A stretch of 64,000 bases of DNA from Actinomadura barringtoniae. GTDB taxonomy: Bacteria; Actinomycetota; Actinomycetes; Streptosporangiales; Streptosporangiaceae. The position numbers and the translations under genes are program-made. Under the pieces are notes generated by a model, which did no database searches, was not told the DNA's origin, and was given only the letters and a program-made list of their open reading frames with translations. The stretch covers positions 124,001-188,000 of the forward strand of contig NZ_JAGEOJ010000012.1 of the NCBI RefSeq assembly GCF_017573505.1, read 5' to 3'. Shown here one piece after another: positions 39,609 through 50,100 of the stretch (positions are counted from its first letter, which is position 1; each line of letters opens with the position of its first letter).

Positions 39609-40772
39609 TCAGGCCTCGCGCGGGAGGAACTCGTCGAGCGCGTCGGCGACCAGCCCAGGCTGCTCCAGGGTCTGCATGTGCGGGGTGCCGGGGAGTTCGA
39701 CGTAGGTCGATCCGGGGATGGCCTTGGCGATCCCGGACATGATCTCCGGCGTGGTGGAGGCGTCCAGCTCCCCCGCCAGAACGAGGACGGGGGCCTTGAA
39801 GTCGGCCAGGCGGCCTTGGACGTTCAGGTCCTTGAAGGCGTGCCAGGCCGCGGCCCAGTCCTGCGGCAGGAACCGCAGGATCCGCTCGCGGGCGTAGCGC
39901 ACACCCCAGTCGTTGGTGGCCAGGGCAGGCCCGGTGAACCAGCGCGTTAGGGTCGGCACGACCTGGGCCCGCATCCCCTCCACCTCGCCCGAGCGGCCCC
40001 GAGCCTCGAACGCCTCGGTGAACGCGAAGTCGGTCGTGGCCTGAAGCGTGAGGGAAGCGAACCGTTCGGGGTGGGCGACGGCAGCGGTCTGCGCGATGCC
40101 TCCGCCGAACGACAACCCGGCCACATGCGCCTGGTCCAAGCCGAGCGCGTCCATCACGCCGATCAGGTCGTCACTGACCTGGTCCATGGTGAACGGGGTG
40201 GGCGACCCGGCGGCCGAGCCGTGCCCGCGGATGTCGTAGGCGAACACCCGGCGGCCGACCGCCAGCCGATCCATCACCGGCTCCCACATCCGCCAGTCCA
40301 GACCCAGCGAGTGCGACAGCAAGACGGCCGGGCCGGTGTCGCCCTTCTGCGCCACGACGGTCTCGTGGTCGGCGAGGCGAACGCGGTGCAGTGTGGCCGG
40401 TTGCGGGATTCCGGCGTCGGTGAGCACCTGGTCGATGACCTCAAGCGCGGTCAGGCCGCGCGGGAACCCCGCGTACAGCGCCACATGCTCGGCCAGCGCC
40501 CGCAACTCGTCCGGCCCGATGCCTTGGTGCAGCGCGCCGCGCACGTGCGTGGCCAGCTTGTCGTCGGCACCACCGAGCGCCGCGATCACCGCGACGCTCG
40601 CCAGCTCGCGGAACTGGCGGCTCAGCTCCGGGTGCGTCATCGGCCCCGCGAACGTCTCCAACATCGTCGCGTGCACATCCGGCGACGACGCCTTGATCCT
40701 GGCCAGGCCCGGCTCCGCCGGAACACCGATCAGCTGCTCGAACTCGTGCTCGCCGCGCTCAAAGCGATCCAT
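39609..40772 (-). CDS. Carboxymuconolactone decarboxylase-like domain fused to alpha/beta hydrolase
   Basis: 387 residues; ATG 40772 has AAGGAG at 6 bases. Residues 1-120: CMD/AhpD-like helical domain (LSRQFRELASVAVIAALGG, VRGALHQGIGPDELRALAEHVALYAGFPRGL) without the CxxC of AhpD. Residues 130-387: hydrolase similar to 3-oxoadipate enol-lactonase (LLSHSLGLDWRMWEPVMDRLA, HVAGLSFGGGIAQ, ELDASTTPEIM, PGTPHMQTLEQP). PcaL of actinomycetes joins the same two activities, but with the hydrolase first; the order is reversed here. No other pca gene is nearby. It is close in type to the partners of ECF41 sigma factors, and shares a motif with the sigJ promoter. Confidence 0.87.
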   Translation of the reverse strand: MDRFERGEHEFEQLIGVPAEPGLARIKASSPDVHATMLETFAGPMTHPELSRQFRELASVAVIAALGGADDKLATHVRGALHQGIGPDELRALAEHVALYAGFPRGLTALEVIDQVLTDAGIPQPATLHRVRLADHETVVAQKGDTGPAVLLSHSLGLDWRMWEPVMDRLAVGRRVFAYDIRGHGSAAGSPTPFTMDQVSDDLIGVMDALGLDQAHVAGLSFGGGIAQTAAVAHPERFASLTLQATTDFAFTEAFEARGRSGEVEGMRAQVVPTLTRWFTGPALATNDWGVRYARERILRFLPQDWAAAWHAFKDLNVQGRLADFKAPVLVLAGELDASTTPEIMSGIAKAIPGSTYVELPGTPHMQTLEQPGLVADALDEFLPREA

Positions 40773-40822
40773 GATTGTCTCCTTCTCATCCGCTGTCTCG
40801 ATCATGCCCCCGGCGCGAATGA

Positions 40823-40851
40823 GACGTCCAATATCTGATGAGCCTCACATT
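40823..40851 (-). promoter_or_regulatory. Candidate ECF41-type promoter of the decarboxylase-hydrolase gene
   Basis: Minus strand: TGTGAGG (complement of 40844-40850) then 16-17 bases and CGTC (complement of 40823-40826). This resembles SigJ/ECF41 promoters (GTCACA-like -35, CGTC -10). The AATGTGAGG core also appears at the sigJ promoter (33490-33498). Confidence 0.5.
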
Positions 40852-41738
40852 GAGATGTTCTTCTTATCGTTCAGGAAGCCGATGAACGCGGCGAGCGCGG
40901 GGGCCGGTCTGCGGCCGTTGGGCCAGGCCAGCGACCGTTCCCAGAACGGCTCGGGGTCCAGCCGTACGGTCCGGATCGGCGGGCCTGGCTCTGCGGCGAC
41001 GGACGAGGGCATGAACGCGGCGGCCAGCCCCGCGCTCACCAGCGCTCGCGCCGTTCCGTAGTCGCGCGTCTCGAACCGGAACCGCGCCTGGACCCCCGCG
41101 TCCGTCAGCGCCTCGATGATGACGTCCCGGACCACCGAACCCGGCGGAAAGACGATCAGGTCGAGCCCGGCGAGGTCGGCCACGGCCGCCTCCCCGTGCG
41201 GCGCGAACGGGCTCTTCGGGCCGACCGCCAGCAGCAGCGGCTCGGTCCCGAGCGACCGGAGCGTGAGCCGAGGATCGTGCAGGCCCGGCCCGCGAGCCAG
41301 CGTCGCCGCGTCCAGGCGCCCGGCCGCCAGTTCCTCGACCATCTCCGCAGTGCTCATCTCGCGGAGCTGAAGCTCGATCCCCGGATACTCCGCGCCGAAC
41401 TCCACCAGCAGCTTGGGCAGCCACGCGATCAGCCCGCGGGCGATGCCGAGCCGCAGCCGTCCCCGCGTCCCCTTGCCCCAGCCGCGCATCTCCTCCTCGA
41501 CCGCGTTGAGGTCGGAGAGCACCCGTTCGGCATGGGCCAGGAGCGCCGTGCCCGCCTCGGTCAGCTCCACTCGCCGGTTGTCGCGTTCGAACAGCGTCAC
41601 GCCGAGCTGGCGTTCGAGCTTGCGGATCTGCTGCGACAGCGCGGGCTGCGCGATCTGCAGCGCCTCGGCCGCCCGCGTGAAGTGCAGTTCGCGGGCGACG
41701 GCGCGGAAGTACTCCAGCTGGCGAGAGGTCATGGCCAT
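40845..41738 (-). CDS. LysR-family transcriptional regulator
   Basis: 297 residues. LysR winged HTH (RQLEYFRAVARELHFTRAAEALQIAQPALSQQIRKLERQL), then effector-binding lobes (LRLGIARGLIAWLPKLLVEF, EPLLLAVGPKSPFAPHG, VSAGLAAAFMPSSV). Starts at 41738 or 41732 are both possible. Its stop lies in the promoter region of the decarboxylase-hydrolase gene on the same strand, so the two may be co-regulated; no divergent target exists because the upstream neighbour is a decayed hydrolase gene on the same strand. Confidence 0.9.
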   Translation of the reverse strand: MAMTSRQLEYFRAVARELHFTRAAEALQIAQPALSQQIRKLERQLGVTLFERDNRRVELTEAGTALLAHAERVLSDLNAVEEEMRGWGKGTRGRLRLGIARGLIAWLPKLLVEFGAEYPGIELQLREMSTAEMVEELAAGRLDAATLARGPGLHDPRLTLRSLGTEPLLLAVGPKSPFAPHGEAAVADLAGLDLIVFPPGSVVRDVIIEALTDAGVQARFRFETRDYGTARALVSAGLAAAFMPSSVAAEPGPPIRTVRLDPEPFWERSLAWPNGRRPAPALAAFIGFLNDKKNISM

Positions 41739-41751
41739 GGTCAGCCAGATA

Positions 41752-42270
41752 TTAGGCGGTCAGGAAGGGCACCAGAAGCTCCAGCAGGGCCTGTGGACGA
41801 TCCAGCGGAATGATTTGCCCGCAGTCGTCGAGGTGATGCCCGACCAGGTCGTCGGCGATGGGGCGCAACTGCCGTTCCAGCGCCCTGCCGATCGGGTGAG
41901 CCCCGACCGCCATCGTCGGAACGGCGAGCCGGGAGCCCTCGGCCGCGTTCTGGATCTGCTCGGCGGTGGTGGGCATGGCGCGGTAGTGGGAGAAGGCCGC
42001 ACGCAAAGCGTCCTGCCCGGAGTAGGCCTCCGCGAACACGTCCCTGACGTCATCGGGAATCCCGCGCCCCTGAGTGCCGATGCTCAGGAACCAGTCGACA
42101 TACTCCCCCTCGTGCCCGGTCAGAACGTTCTCCGCCAGGCCCGGCACGGAGTGGAGGCCGAACCACCACGGCCGCTCGAATTCCCCAGCGCCCGGCAGGC
42201 CGCCGAGCAGCGACTCCATGAGGACGAGCCGTTCAACACGTTCGGGACGGCGCATGGCCAGCAGGAACGC
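41752..42270 (-). pseudogene. C-terminal remnant of an alpha/beta hydrolase
   Basis: About 170 codons. Reading back from the stop at 41752: LLELLVPFLTA, the catalytic His area (LVGHHLDDCGQIIPLDRP), the cap domain and AFLLAMRRPERVERLVLMESLLGG, which is the segment that normally comes just after the nucleophile elbow. The oxyanion loop and catalytic Ser are absent; upstream the frame runs into an HxlR remnant on the other strand. ATG 42255 allows translation of an inactive piece. It resembles epoxide-hydrolase/haloalkane-dehalogenase-like enzymes. Confidence 0.75.
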
Positions 42271-42472
42271 CTTGCAGAACCTCGTCCGGGACGGCCTCGC
42301 CGAACGCCGCGTCGAGCCGACCGTGCCGCCCCGAGTGCACTACCGGCTCACCGAGCTGGGCGTGTCCCTGGACGGACCGCTGGCGGCCGTACGCGCCTGG
42401 GCCGAAGCGCACATGGCCGAGGTGGACCAGGCCAACGCCCGGCACGAGGCGTCCGCCGAAGATGCGCGCTAG
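42260..42472 (+). pseudogene. C-terminal remnant of an HxlR-family regulator
   Basis: About 70 codons encode NLVRDGLAERRVEPTVPPRVHYRLTELGVSL and AVRAWAEAHMAEVDQ, the second half of an HxlR winged helix (wing PTVPPRVxYxLTxLGxSL plus C-terminal helix). The recognition helix and N-terminus are gone. It abuts the decapitated hydrolase of the minus strand; together they look like a divergent regulator-target pair whose shared promoter and both N-termini were deleted. Confidence 0.78.
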
Positions 42473-42553
42473 CCGGATTAGGTCCGGGCTTCACGTCGTC
42501 CCCGTATCGTTCTCGGATCACCTCCTCCGCCCCGCCTCCCAAGGAGCCGTCCG

Positions 42554-45500
42554 TTGTTCGAGGACCTGCCTCGTCCCGAGAAGATCTGGGCCGAGGCCGC
42601 GGCTCATGCCGTGCTGTCGGCCGCCGCCCCGTCGCTCGCCGGCAGCGGGTTCACGCTGGACGGAGCGTTCCTGAGCAAGGTGGACACCGGGGACGGGTGG
42701 TACGCCATCGGCTGGATCGAGGGCGGGCGCGCGGTGCTGTACGGATTCCAGCCGTACAGCGGGACGCGCGATCAGGTGCCGCCGGTCGATCTGCTCGCGG
42801 GCGCCCCGGAGTGGCTGCCCTGGGAACGGCTCGTCGCGACGCCGATGCTGACGTCCCTGCGCTGGTGGGACGGGTCGTCCTGGTCGCACGCGCCCGTGCC
42901 GCACTGGATGGACGACGGCGTCGGCTACACCGACGGCACCGTGGAGGATCTCTATCTGGACCTGGGCGAGGACCTCGCCGGGCCGGCGAAGGCGTACGGG
43001 CGTCTGATCAAGGCCGCCGAGGAGGAGGCTCTGGAACGGCCGGTCGTCGAGGCTCTGCTGGAGGCCGTCGGCGAGGCGGTCGACGAGGCGGGCAACGTTG
43101 AGGCGGCCCTGCGCATCGCCGAACGCACGGGGCTGGCACCGGGCTCGCCCCGTCCCGAGGCGGCGGCGGGTACGGGCGAGCCGGCCGGGCGGCGCGTCCA
43201 GCTCCTGGACCATGTTCAGGTCGGCGGCGTCATCACGGCCGCCATGCGCGGGGCGGGAGGCGAGCTGCCCGACCGGCCGGAGACGAGCGAGGCGGGCGAG
43301 GCAGGCAAGGCGAGCGGGGCGGGCAAGGCGAGCGGGGCGGGCAAGGCGAACGAGGCGGGCAAGGCCGGGCCCGCGAGGGGGCCGCTGATCGCGCGGGTGC
43401 GTGCGAAGGGCGAGATCACCGCGGCCTACGTGGGTCACCCGCGGCCCGGTTTCACCTATCACGACTCGCGTGGCCACTGGCTCGACGCCGAGGTGTCCGA
43501 CCTCCTGACCGCCTGGCGCGAGGAGGACGCCGACGCGGCACGCGGCCGGTGGCTGCTCGCGCGGCTCCGCCCGGCGAACGGGGACGAGGTAGCCGTCGAG
43601 GCCGTCTACGACCACATGCCTGCCTGGTGGGAGAGCGGGTCCATGCCCGACGCGCAGATCGAGGCTCTGCGCGAGGAGATGCGGCGACGCGAACCGCGCT
43701 GGCGCCCGGGCTGGGCGGAGCTGCTGGACGAGGACTTCCTGGCGAACGGAGCTCCGCCGGAACTGTGCTGGCGTCCGGACCTGCTCTGGTCCGGAAACGA
43801 GGACGACATCGAAGGCCTGCTGCGTTCCGGGGCGCTGGCGTCGGCGCCGCTGGAGGTGTGGCGGACGGCCCGTTCAGCCCTGGTCGACCTCGCGACGCGC
43901 GAGCAGCTTCTGCGTGAGCAACTGCTTGCGGCAGAGCCCGCGGGCGACGAGCGCGTACGGCAGGTGTGGCTCGCCGTGCTCGCCGACGCGGAGGCGGGGC
44001 GGGGGCTGCAAGCCGACTGGTTCGCAGGCAAGGGGGAACGCTGCCCGGAGCCGGTGCTGCGGCGGCTGATGAAGCAGGCGGAGCTGCCGCGCAGGGGGTC
44101 GTCCTCTTACGTTGCGCGGAACCTGCTGGATGTGGCGCAGACCCATGCCTGGCCACAGTCCAACCCGCGTCGAGACGGTGAGACCTGGTCCGGCGGCACC
44201 GACTTCGCCTCCATGGCCGCCCGCCCTCCCATCGACGCGATCAGCCGGTTCGTCCGCGACATCGGCCTGTACGCGAACGTCGACTACATGGACGTCCTGG
44301 ACCGCGTCTGGGCGACGATGCCCGAGGCACTGCGGTCCCTGATCGACGGCTGGCGAACGCAGACCGAAGCCGGAGGGCTGCCCGCGCTGGAGACCGGGTT
44401 GGCCTACCTCGCTCCTCTGGCGTCCGCGCGTTTCGACCGTCTCGACGCGGACTTTCTCAGCGGCTGGAGGCCCGCCGACCCGGTGGAGGCGCTGGTCCTC
44501 GCGCTGCGTACGGGCATCCCGGGAGAGCTGGAGTTTCCGTTCACGGAGACGGCGCCGTCGCGGGGCGCCATGCCGGCCCTGGTCGTTCAGCACGGCGAGT
44601 ACCTGACCGTCGTCACCCACCCGGCGCGGGTGTACGGGCCTTCCGGCGAGATCGAGACGCGCCGGGTGTCGATGCCGTCCTTGTTCCCCGACGTCGATCC
44701 GCCGTTCGTCCATTCGGGGTCGCTGTTCTGGTTCGACGGGACGGACCTGCGGATGGCCGACCGCCAAGGGATCTTCCGCGTGGAGGGCTACAGCGACGAC
44801 CACGATCCGCTGCTGACCTTCGAAGCGGAGGCCGGCGGGCCCGACTTCCCCGAGACCGCCGAGGTGATCTTCCCGGGCGCGGACCAGGCCACGCGAATCG
44901 GCTGCGGCGGCGGGCGGCTGCGGTTCCACGCCCCGGACGGCGTCGAGACCGCGCAGGCGCCGTTCGGAATCGCGCAGAAGGTCGAGCCCGGAGACCAGCC
45001 CGTTCCGCCGCCCGGCTGGTGGCGGCACATGCGTCCGGCGGACCCGGCGGGCTCGGCGGCGCTGCGCCGGATCGACCATGCCACCGCGAACGCCCTGGCC
45101 GAGGCCGCCCTGCTCGGCCCGCGCGAGACCGCCCGGCGGCTCGACGAACTGCTCCCGGACGTCACCTCGCCGCGGCTCCGGGCCGGGGTCATCGAGCAGG
45201 CCGTCCTCGCCGCCCGCTGCATGCAGGGCCTGGCCCGACTGGGCACCGGCGGCCTGCCCCCGGTGCTGTCACCGCTGCCAGGCCTCCGGGTCCGGCGGAA
45301 CGTCAAGGCGATGTCCCACGCCCGCCTGCTCGCCGACAAACTCAAGGACGCCCTGAACGCACCGCCGGGCCTGGTCGAGGTGACCGACATCGCCGACTTC
45401 GGTGCCCTGCGCCTCCCGTTCCTCCGGCTGGGAGGCGACGCGCTGAGCATCGTCTGGCCCTGGACGACGGCCTACGAGCGCACCAAGGTCCTCGACGAGC

Positions 45501-46055
45501 TGCACGCCTGGGCGTCCACGCCGTTCGGCGACGGCTCAGGGCACTGGCAGGGGGGTCGGTCTCACCGCGACCGAACGGTTCGAGGACCCCCGGGGCGAGA
45601 TCTGGAGCCTCTCCGGATCGGCGCTCCTCATCCTCTACCCGACGACCGGAATCAGATACGCGCCGGACCCCGATTCCGGCTGGGACATCCCGCCCGGCTG
45701 GAAATGGGCCAACCAGTCCCGTCAAGGCTGGGGCTCCCCCGACGCCGTCCGGCGCCTCACCGAGCTCCTGGACGAACGCGGCCCGCTCCCCGCCGACCCC
45801 GCGCACGCGATCGACCTCGCCGACCGCACCGGCATGGCCCGCTGGGACGCCGCCCACGCCCTCTTCGGCGACACCGCACCGCCTGAGATCTCGGACCTCT
45901 ATCTGGACCCGGCGACCGGCAAGGCGGCCAGGCCACAGCTCAGAGAGGGCACCAGGAACCGCCTGCGCGAGCTCATGATGCCCGCCGACCCGGCCGACCT
46001 GTGGACCACCGGCCCCGACATCGAACGCGCCGCGACCTGGCAGAACAGCCGCTAG
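42554..46055 (+). CDS. Large hypothetical protein (about 1,166 aa) with an apparent frameshift at 45550-45555
   Basis: TTG 42554 follows AAGGAG by 7 bases. The first frame runs to 45549 and would continue to 45886 in a sequence without sense. Removing one G from the run of six at 45550-45555 restores a coherent frame to 46055 (LTATERFEDPRGEIWSL, WDIPPGWKWANQSRQGWGSPDAVRRLTELL). Frame, GC3 and composition fit well on both sides. No known domain was recognised; Trp- and acidic-rich modules (WYAIGWIEGGRAVLYG, MPAWWESGSMPDAQIEAL) alternate with helical repeats. An Ala/Lys/Ser tandem repeat (AGKASG units, 43290-43365) breaks the N-terminal third. Sequencing error, programmed slip or true mutation are all possible. 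Confidence 0.75.
45550..45555 (+). other. G6 homopolymer at the frameshift site
   Basis: Six consecutive G in CA-GGGGGG-TCGG. With six G the frame of the 42554 gene is lost; with five it continues for another 166 codons to TAG at 46053-46055. Such runs are prone to slippage in replication, transcription and sequencing. Confidence 0.7.
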
Positions 46056-46846
46056 GGCAGGATCGAGTCGACGTACCCGCCGTCGACCCGCACCGCTCCC
46101 CCGGTCGTCGCGGACGCGAACGGCGAGCTCAGATAGACCACCATGTTGGCGATCTCCTCAGGCTCGATCAGCCGCTGAAGCAGCGACTGCGGCCGGTGCA
46201 GCCGCATGAACTCCCGCTGCGCCTGCTCCCACGGCAGGCCCTTGTCGACCAGCTCGTAAACAAAATCCTCGACGCCCCCGGTATGCGTAGGCCCGGCGAT
46301 AACGGAGTTGACCGTCACACCGCTCCCGGCCGCCTCCTTGGCGAACCCGCGCGAGACCGCCAGCAGCGCCGTCTTGGACATCCCGTAATGGATCATCTCG
46401 GCGGGCGTCACCACGGCCGAGTCGCTGGCGATGTACTGGATCCGCCCCCACCCGCGTTCGGTCATCCGGGGCAGGTAGGCGCGCGTGAGGCGGACCGCCG
46501 ACAGCACGTTCACCTCGAAGTAGCGCCGCCACTCATCGTCGCTGATCTCCAGCGCGGGCACGGCCCCGAAGATCCCGAGGTTGTTGACCAGGATGTCGAC
46601 GTCCGGCAGCTCCTCGACCACCCGCGCGCCGCCCGCCTCAGTGGCCAGGTCCGCCGCGACCGGCACCACGTCCGCGCCCGGTACGTCCACGGTCAGCCGC
46701 CCGGCCGCCTCCTCGGTGGTCTTCTCCGAACGCCCGTTCACCCCCACCCGAGCACCCGCCCGAGCCAGCCCAGTCGCGATGGCCAGCCCGATACCCTGCG
46801 TGGACCCGGTGACAAGAGCCGTACGCCCCGTGAGATCGATCAACAC
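46052..46846 (-). CDS. SDR-family oxidoreductase
   Basis: 264 residues from GTG 46846, with GGAAGG 8 bases upstream (TTG at 46843 is adjacent). LTGRTALVTGSTQGIGLAIA (cofactor), VNNLGIFGA in place of NNAG, catalytic Ser in YIASDSAVVTP and Tyr-x3-Lys in HYGMSKTALL, C-terminal VDGGYVDSILP. Classical-type SDR, similar to fabG-like enzymes; substrate unknown. Its end overlaps the convergent large hypothetical gene by 4 bp. An extension to 46894 is possible but unneeded. Confidence 0.9.
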   Translation of the reverse strand: MLIDLTGRTALVTGSTQGIGLAIATGLARAGARVGVNGRSEKTTEEAAGRLTVDVPGADVVPVAADLATEAGGARVVEELPDVDILVNNLGIFGAVPALEISDDEWRRYFEVNVLSAVRLTRAYLPRMTERGWGRIQYIASDSAVVTPAEMIHYGMSKTALLAVSRGFAKEAAGSGVTVNSVIAGPTHTGGVEDFVYELVDKGLPWEQAQREFMRLHRPQSLLQRLIEPEEIANMVVYLSSPFASATTGGAVRVDGGYVDSILP

Positions 46847-46900
46847 GAGCGATACCTTCCCAGCGCCCCTGACGGGTAATCCAGACACCGCCACGACGCG

Positions 46901-47094
46901 TCAGGCGGGCGCTTGAAGGTCCTGGCGGCTGAGCACCACGCAGCCGAGCATCTCCGCCAGGACCGCCCGACGACGCGACCGCCGAGGCTCTCTACCTCGT
47001 GCGTGAGGGCGTTCATGACCTCGGCATAGTCCTTCTGTTTCGCCGAAAAGAGCCCGGCGACCAGAACGCCCTCTCCCGCGATCACGCACCCCAT
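46901..47094 (-). pseudogene. Decayed HflX-like N-terminal fragment
   Basis: ATG 47094 opens VLVAGLFSAKQKDYAEVMNALTHEVESLGGRVVGR, similar in pattern to the N-terminal domain of HflX-type GTPases. After about 44 codons sense passes to another frame, which reads AVLAEMLGCVVLSRQDLQA and stops at 46901. In intact relatives about 40-60 residues lie between these blocks (from memory). This suggests an internal deletion with frameshift and loss of the GTPase part. Weak call; family identity is uncertain. Confidence 0.4.
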
Positions 47095-47150
47095 GAACCG
47101 ACAGCGTAGGGCCGGATCGTGGGCTGTGGCCTTTCCGGCATACTGGCGCG

Positions 47151-50100
47151 GTGTCGGTCGAAGTGGCGGTATTCGGCGTCGGTAGGTCGGTCGCTCAACT
47201 GGCCGTGCGGCGCTGGCTGGCCGGGCGTTCGGCCAAGGGGACGGCCGCCAAGGATCTCGCGGAGCTGGTGAAGGTCGGCTTCCCGGACGAGATCAAGCGG
47301 CGGCGGGCGACGCGGCAGTTCGAGGACATCGCCGACTCGGTGGGCGAACGGCTCCTGACGTTCGCGCGGCAGGAGTTCGGCGGGCTCGCCGACGGTGACC
47401 GCGAGGCGGTGCTGTTCGAGGTCGTACGGACGCTGGACGGCGCGGACCTTTCGGATGACGCGTTCTTCGCCGCTGATGCCGACCCGGTGAAGCTGTCGCG
47501 GAGTTTGCGTGCGCGGCTACCGGAGCGTGAGGCGCGGTTCCAGCTCGGCGAGGCCGGGGCGCGGTTGTACGAGGTCGTACTGGATGAGTGCTGCGACTGT
47601 CTGGCACGGATCATCGTTCACCTGCCGCAGTTCGAGCCGCGCGCGTCGGTGGAGACGCTCGGGCGGCTGAGCGGCCTGGCCGACCAGGTGGGCGCGGTGC
47701 TGGCGCGCCTGCCCGCGCGGACACTGGCGGCACCCGAGGGCCAGTCGCACGACGAGGAGTTCACGCGGCGGTATCTCGCGTCGATCAGCGAGAACCTCGA
47801 CACGCTTGAGCTGTTCGGGGTGCGCTTCGAGCGGCTGACGCGACCGCAGACGACGCTGAGCGTCGCGTACATCAGCCTGAACGTGTCGGACGAGATCGTG
47901 CGGCGGCCGAAGGACTGGCGGTTCGAGGAGGAGCGGGAGAGCAGCTCGATCCGCGTGGAGGCCGCCTTGGGCGAGCATCGGCTGATGCTGCTGCGCGGCG
48001 AGGCGGGCGGCGGCAAGAGCACGCTGCTGCGGTGGCTGGCCGTGATGGCCGCGCGCGGGGCTTTCACTGATGAGCTCGCCGAGTGGAACGGGTGCACGCC
48101 GTTCCTCATCAAGCTGCGCAGCCACGCCACCGGTCCGCTGCCTCGCCCGGAGGAGTACCTGGACGACGTCGCCGGGAACCTCAGCGGGCTGATGCCGCGC
48201 GGCTGGGTGCACAGGCGGCTCACGTCCGGGCGCGCGCTCCTGCTGGTGGACGGCGTGGACGAGATCACCGGCGCGCGGCGGCAGCAGGTCCGGCAGTGGC
48301 TGAAGGAGATCGTCAACGAGTTCCGCGGCATTCGTGTCATCGTGACGTCGCGACCTGCGGCCGCCGATGCGAAGTGGCTGCGGGCGGAGGGGTTCGCGAG
48401 CGCCTTCCTTGAGCAACTGGGGCCTTCGGACATCCGCGCTCTCGTTCAGCAGTGGCACACCGCCGTGCTGGCGGGCGACGAACTGCCATGCGCCCCGGAA
48501 CGGTTGCCGTCCTACGAGGCCAGGCTGCTGGCGCGGTTCGAGGCGGCGCCGCATCTGCGCATGCTCGCGTCCAGCCCGCTGCTGGCCGCTGTGCTGTGCG
48601 CACTGAACCTCGACCGTGAGGCGCTCCCCCGCGACCGCATGGGCCTGTACGCGGCGGCCCTCGACCTGCTGCTGGAGACACGGGACGCCAGGCGCGGCGT
48701 TCCCCAAGCCGCCCAGCTGGAACGCGACCAGAAGGTCCGCGTGCTGCAGGACATCGCCTGGCACCTGTCGACCAGCGGCCGGGTGGAACTGCCCAAGCCG
48801 ATGGTCGAACGCGTCATCGCCACGCGGCTGGCCTCGATGCCACAGGTGGACGCGCGCGCTTCCGACGTGCTCGAAGCGCTGCTGCAGCGCAGCGGCATCA
48901 TCCGCGAACCGGTCCTCGGCCGCATCGACTTCGTGCACCGGACCGTTCAGGAGTACCTGGCCGCCAAGCAGGCCGCCGACCTCGGCGACATGGACCTGCT
49001 CATCCAGAACGCCCACCGCGACCAGTGGCGCGAGACCGTCATCATGGCCGCCGGCCACGCCAACGAGCCCCTGCGGCGCGAGCTCGTCTCGGGCCTGCTG
49101 GCGCGCATCACGAACGAACCGAGCCGCGCGCGTGTGCTGAAACTGGTGGTCGTGGCGTGCCTGGAAACGTTGCCATCGGTTCCATCGGATCTGGCGCGCG
49201 AGATCGACCGCTGCCTGGACGACCTGGTTCCGCCGCGTTCGCTCGCGGCCGCCCGTTCGCTGGCCACGGCGGGCGAGGCGGTCCTGTCCCGCCTACCGCA
49301 GACCCTCGACGGCCTCTCCGACGCCGCCGCTCAAGCCGCCGTCCGGACCACCTGGATGATCAACGGACCGGCCTCGCTCGATGTCCTCGCCCGTTACGCC
49401 CGCGACCCACGTCACTCGGTCCAGTGGGAGGTGGGCGAGGCATGGCAGTACTTCGACACCGACGAGTATGCCGACCGTGTCCTCGCCGGGGCCGCCCACG
49501 CGGACCACACGCTGCGCCCCACCACCGCCAGGCAGGTGAAGGCGCTGGGCAGGCTCCGGCCGCGTCCCGAGATCACGGCCTACCCGGACGGCGTCTCCGG
49601 ATTCGACTTCCTGAACGTGCACGCCGCGTCGCTACGCCAGCTGATGCTCTACTGGAACGAACCCGGCGCGGATCTCTCGCTGCTCCCCCGCATGCCGAAC
49701 CTGCGCGACCTGACGATCAGGCTGCCGGGGATGCCGGACCTGGACTTCCTCAACGACATTCCGCCGCTCGACTACATCTGGCTGACCCGGTGCGAGAACA
49801 TCGCGGACTTCTCGCCCCTGGACCGGCACATGCCGCTCGAAGGGCTCGTCCTCTTCCGGTCCCATCAGCTGACCAGCCTCGACATGCTCCCGCCGCTCAC
49901 CACACTGGGCACCCTCGGCCTCGACGACAGCGCCCTGACCTGCGGCCTGCACGACGTCGTCGCCGCGGCCCCGAACCTGACCGTCCTTTACCTGTCCGGC
50001 TGCGGCTGGGTGACGGCCCTGGAGCCGCTGGAGGCTCTCCGGCCGACCGTCCTCAACCTGTCCGGCACGAGAATCGACTCCGTGGCGCCCCTCGCGAATC

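Noticed and set aside
43285..43380. Tandem AGKASG-like coding repeat as a possible frameshift hotspot
   Set aside because: Unit length keeps the frame and both flanks stay in the same frame, so it is only a low-complexity expansion.
47140..47151. Leaderless promoter (CATACT) just before the NACHT GTG
   Set aside because: The hexamer is a poor match to TANNNT at the needed distance; not enough to call without transcript data.
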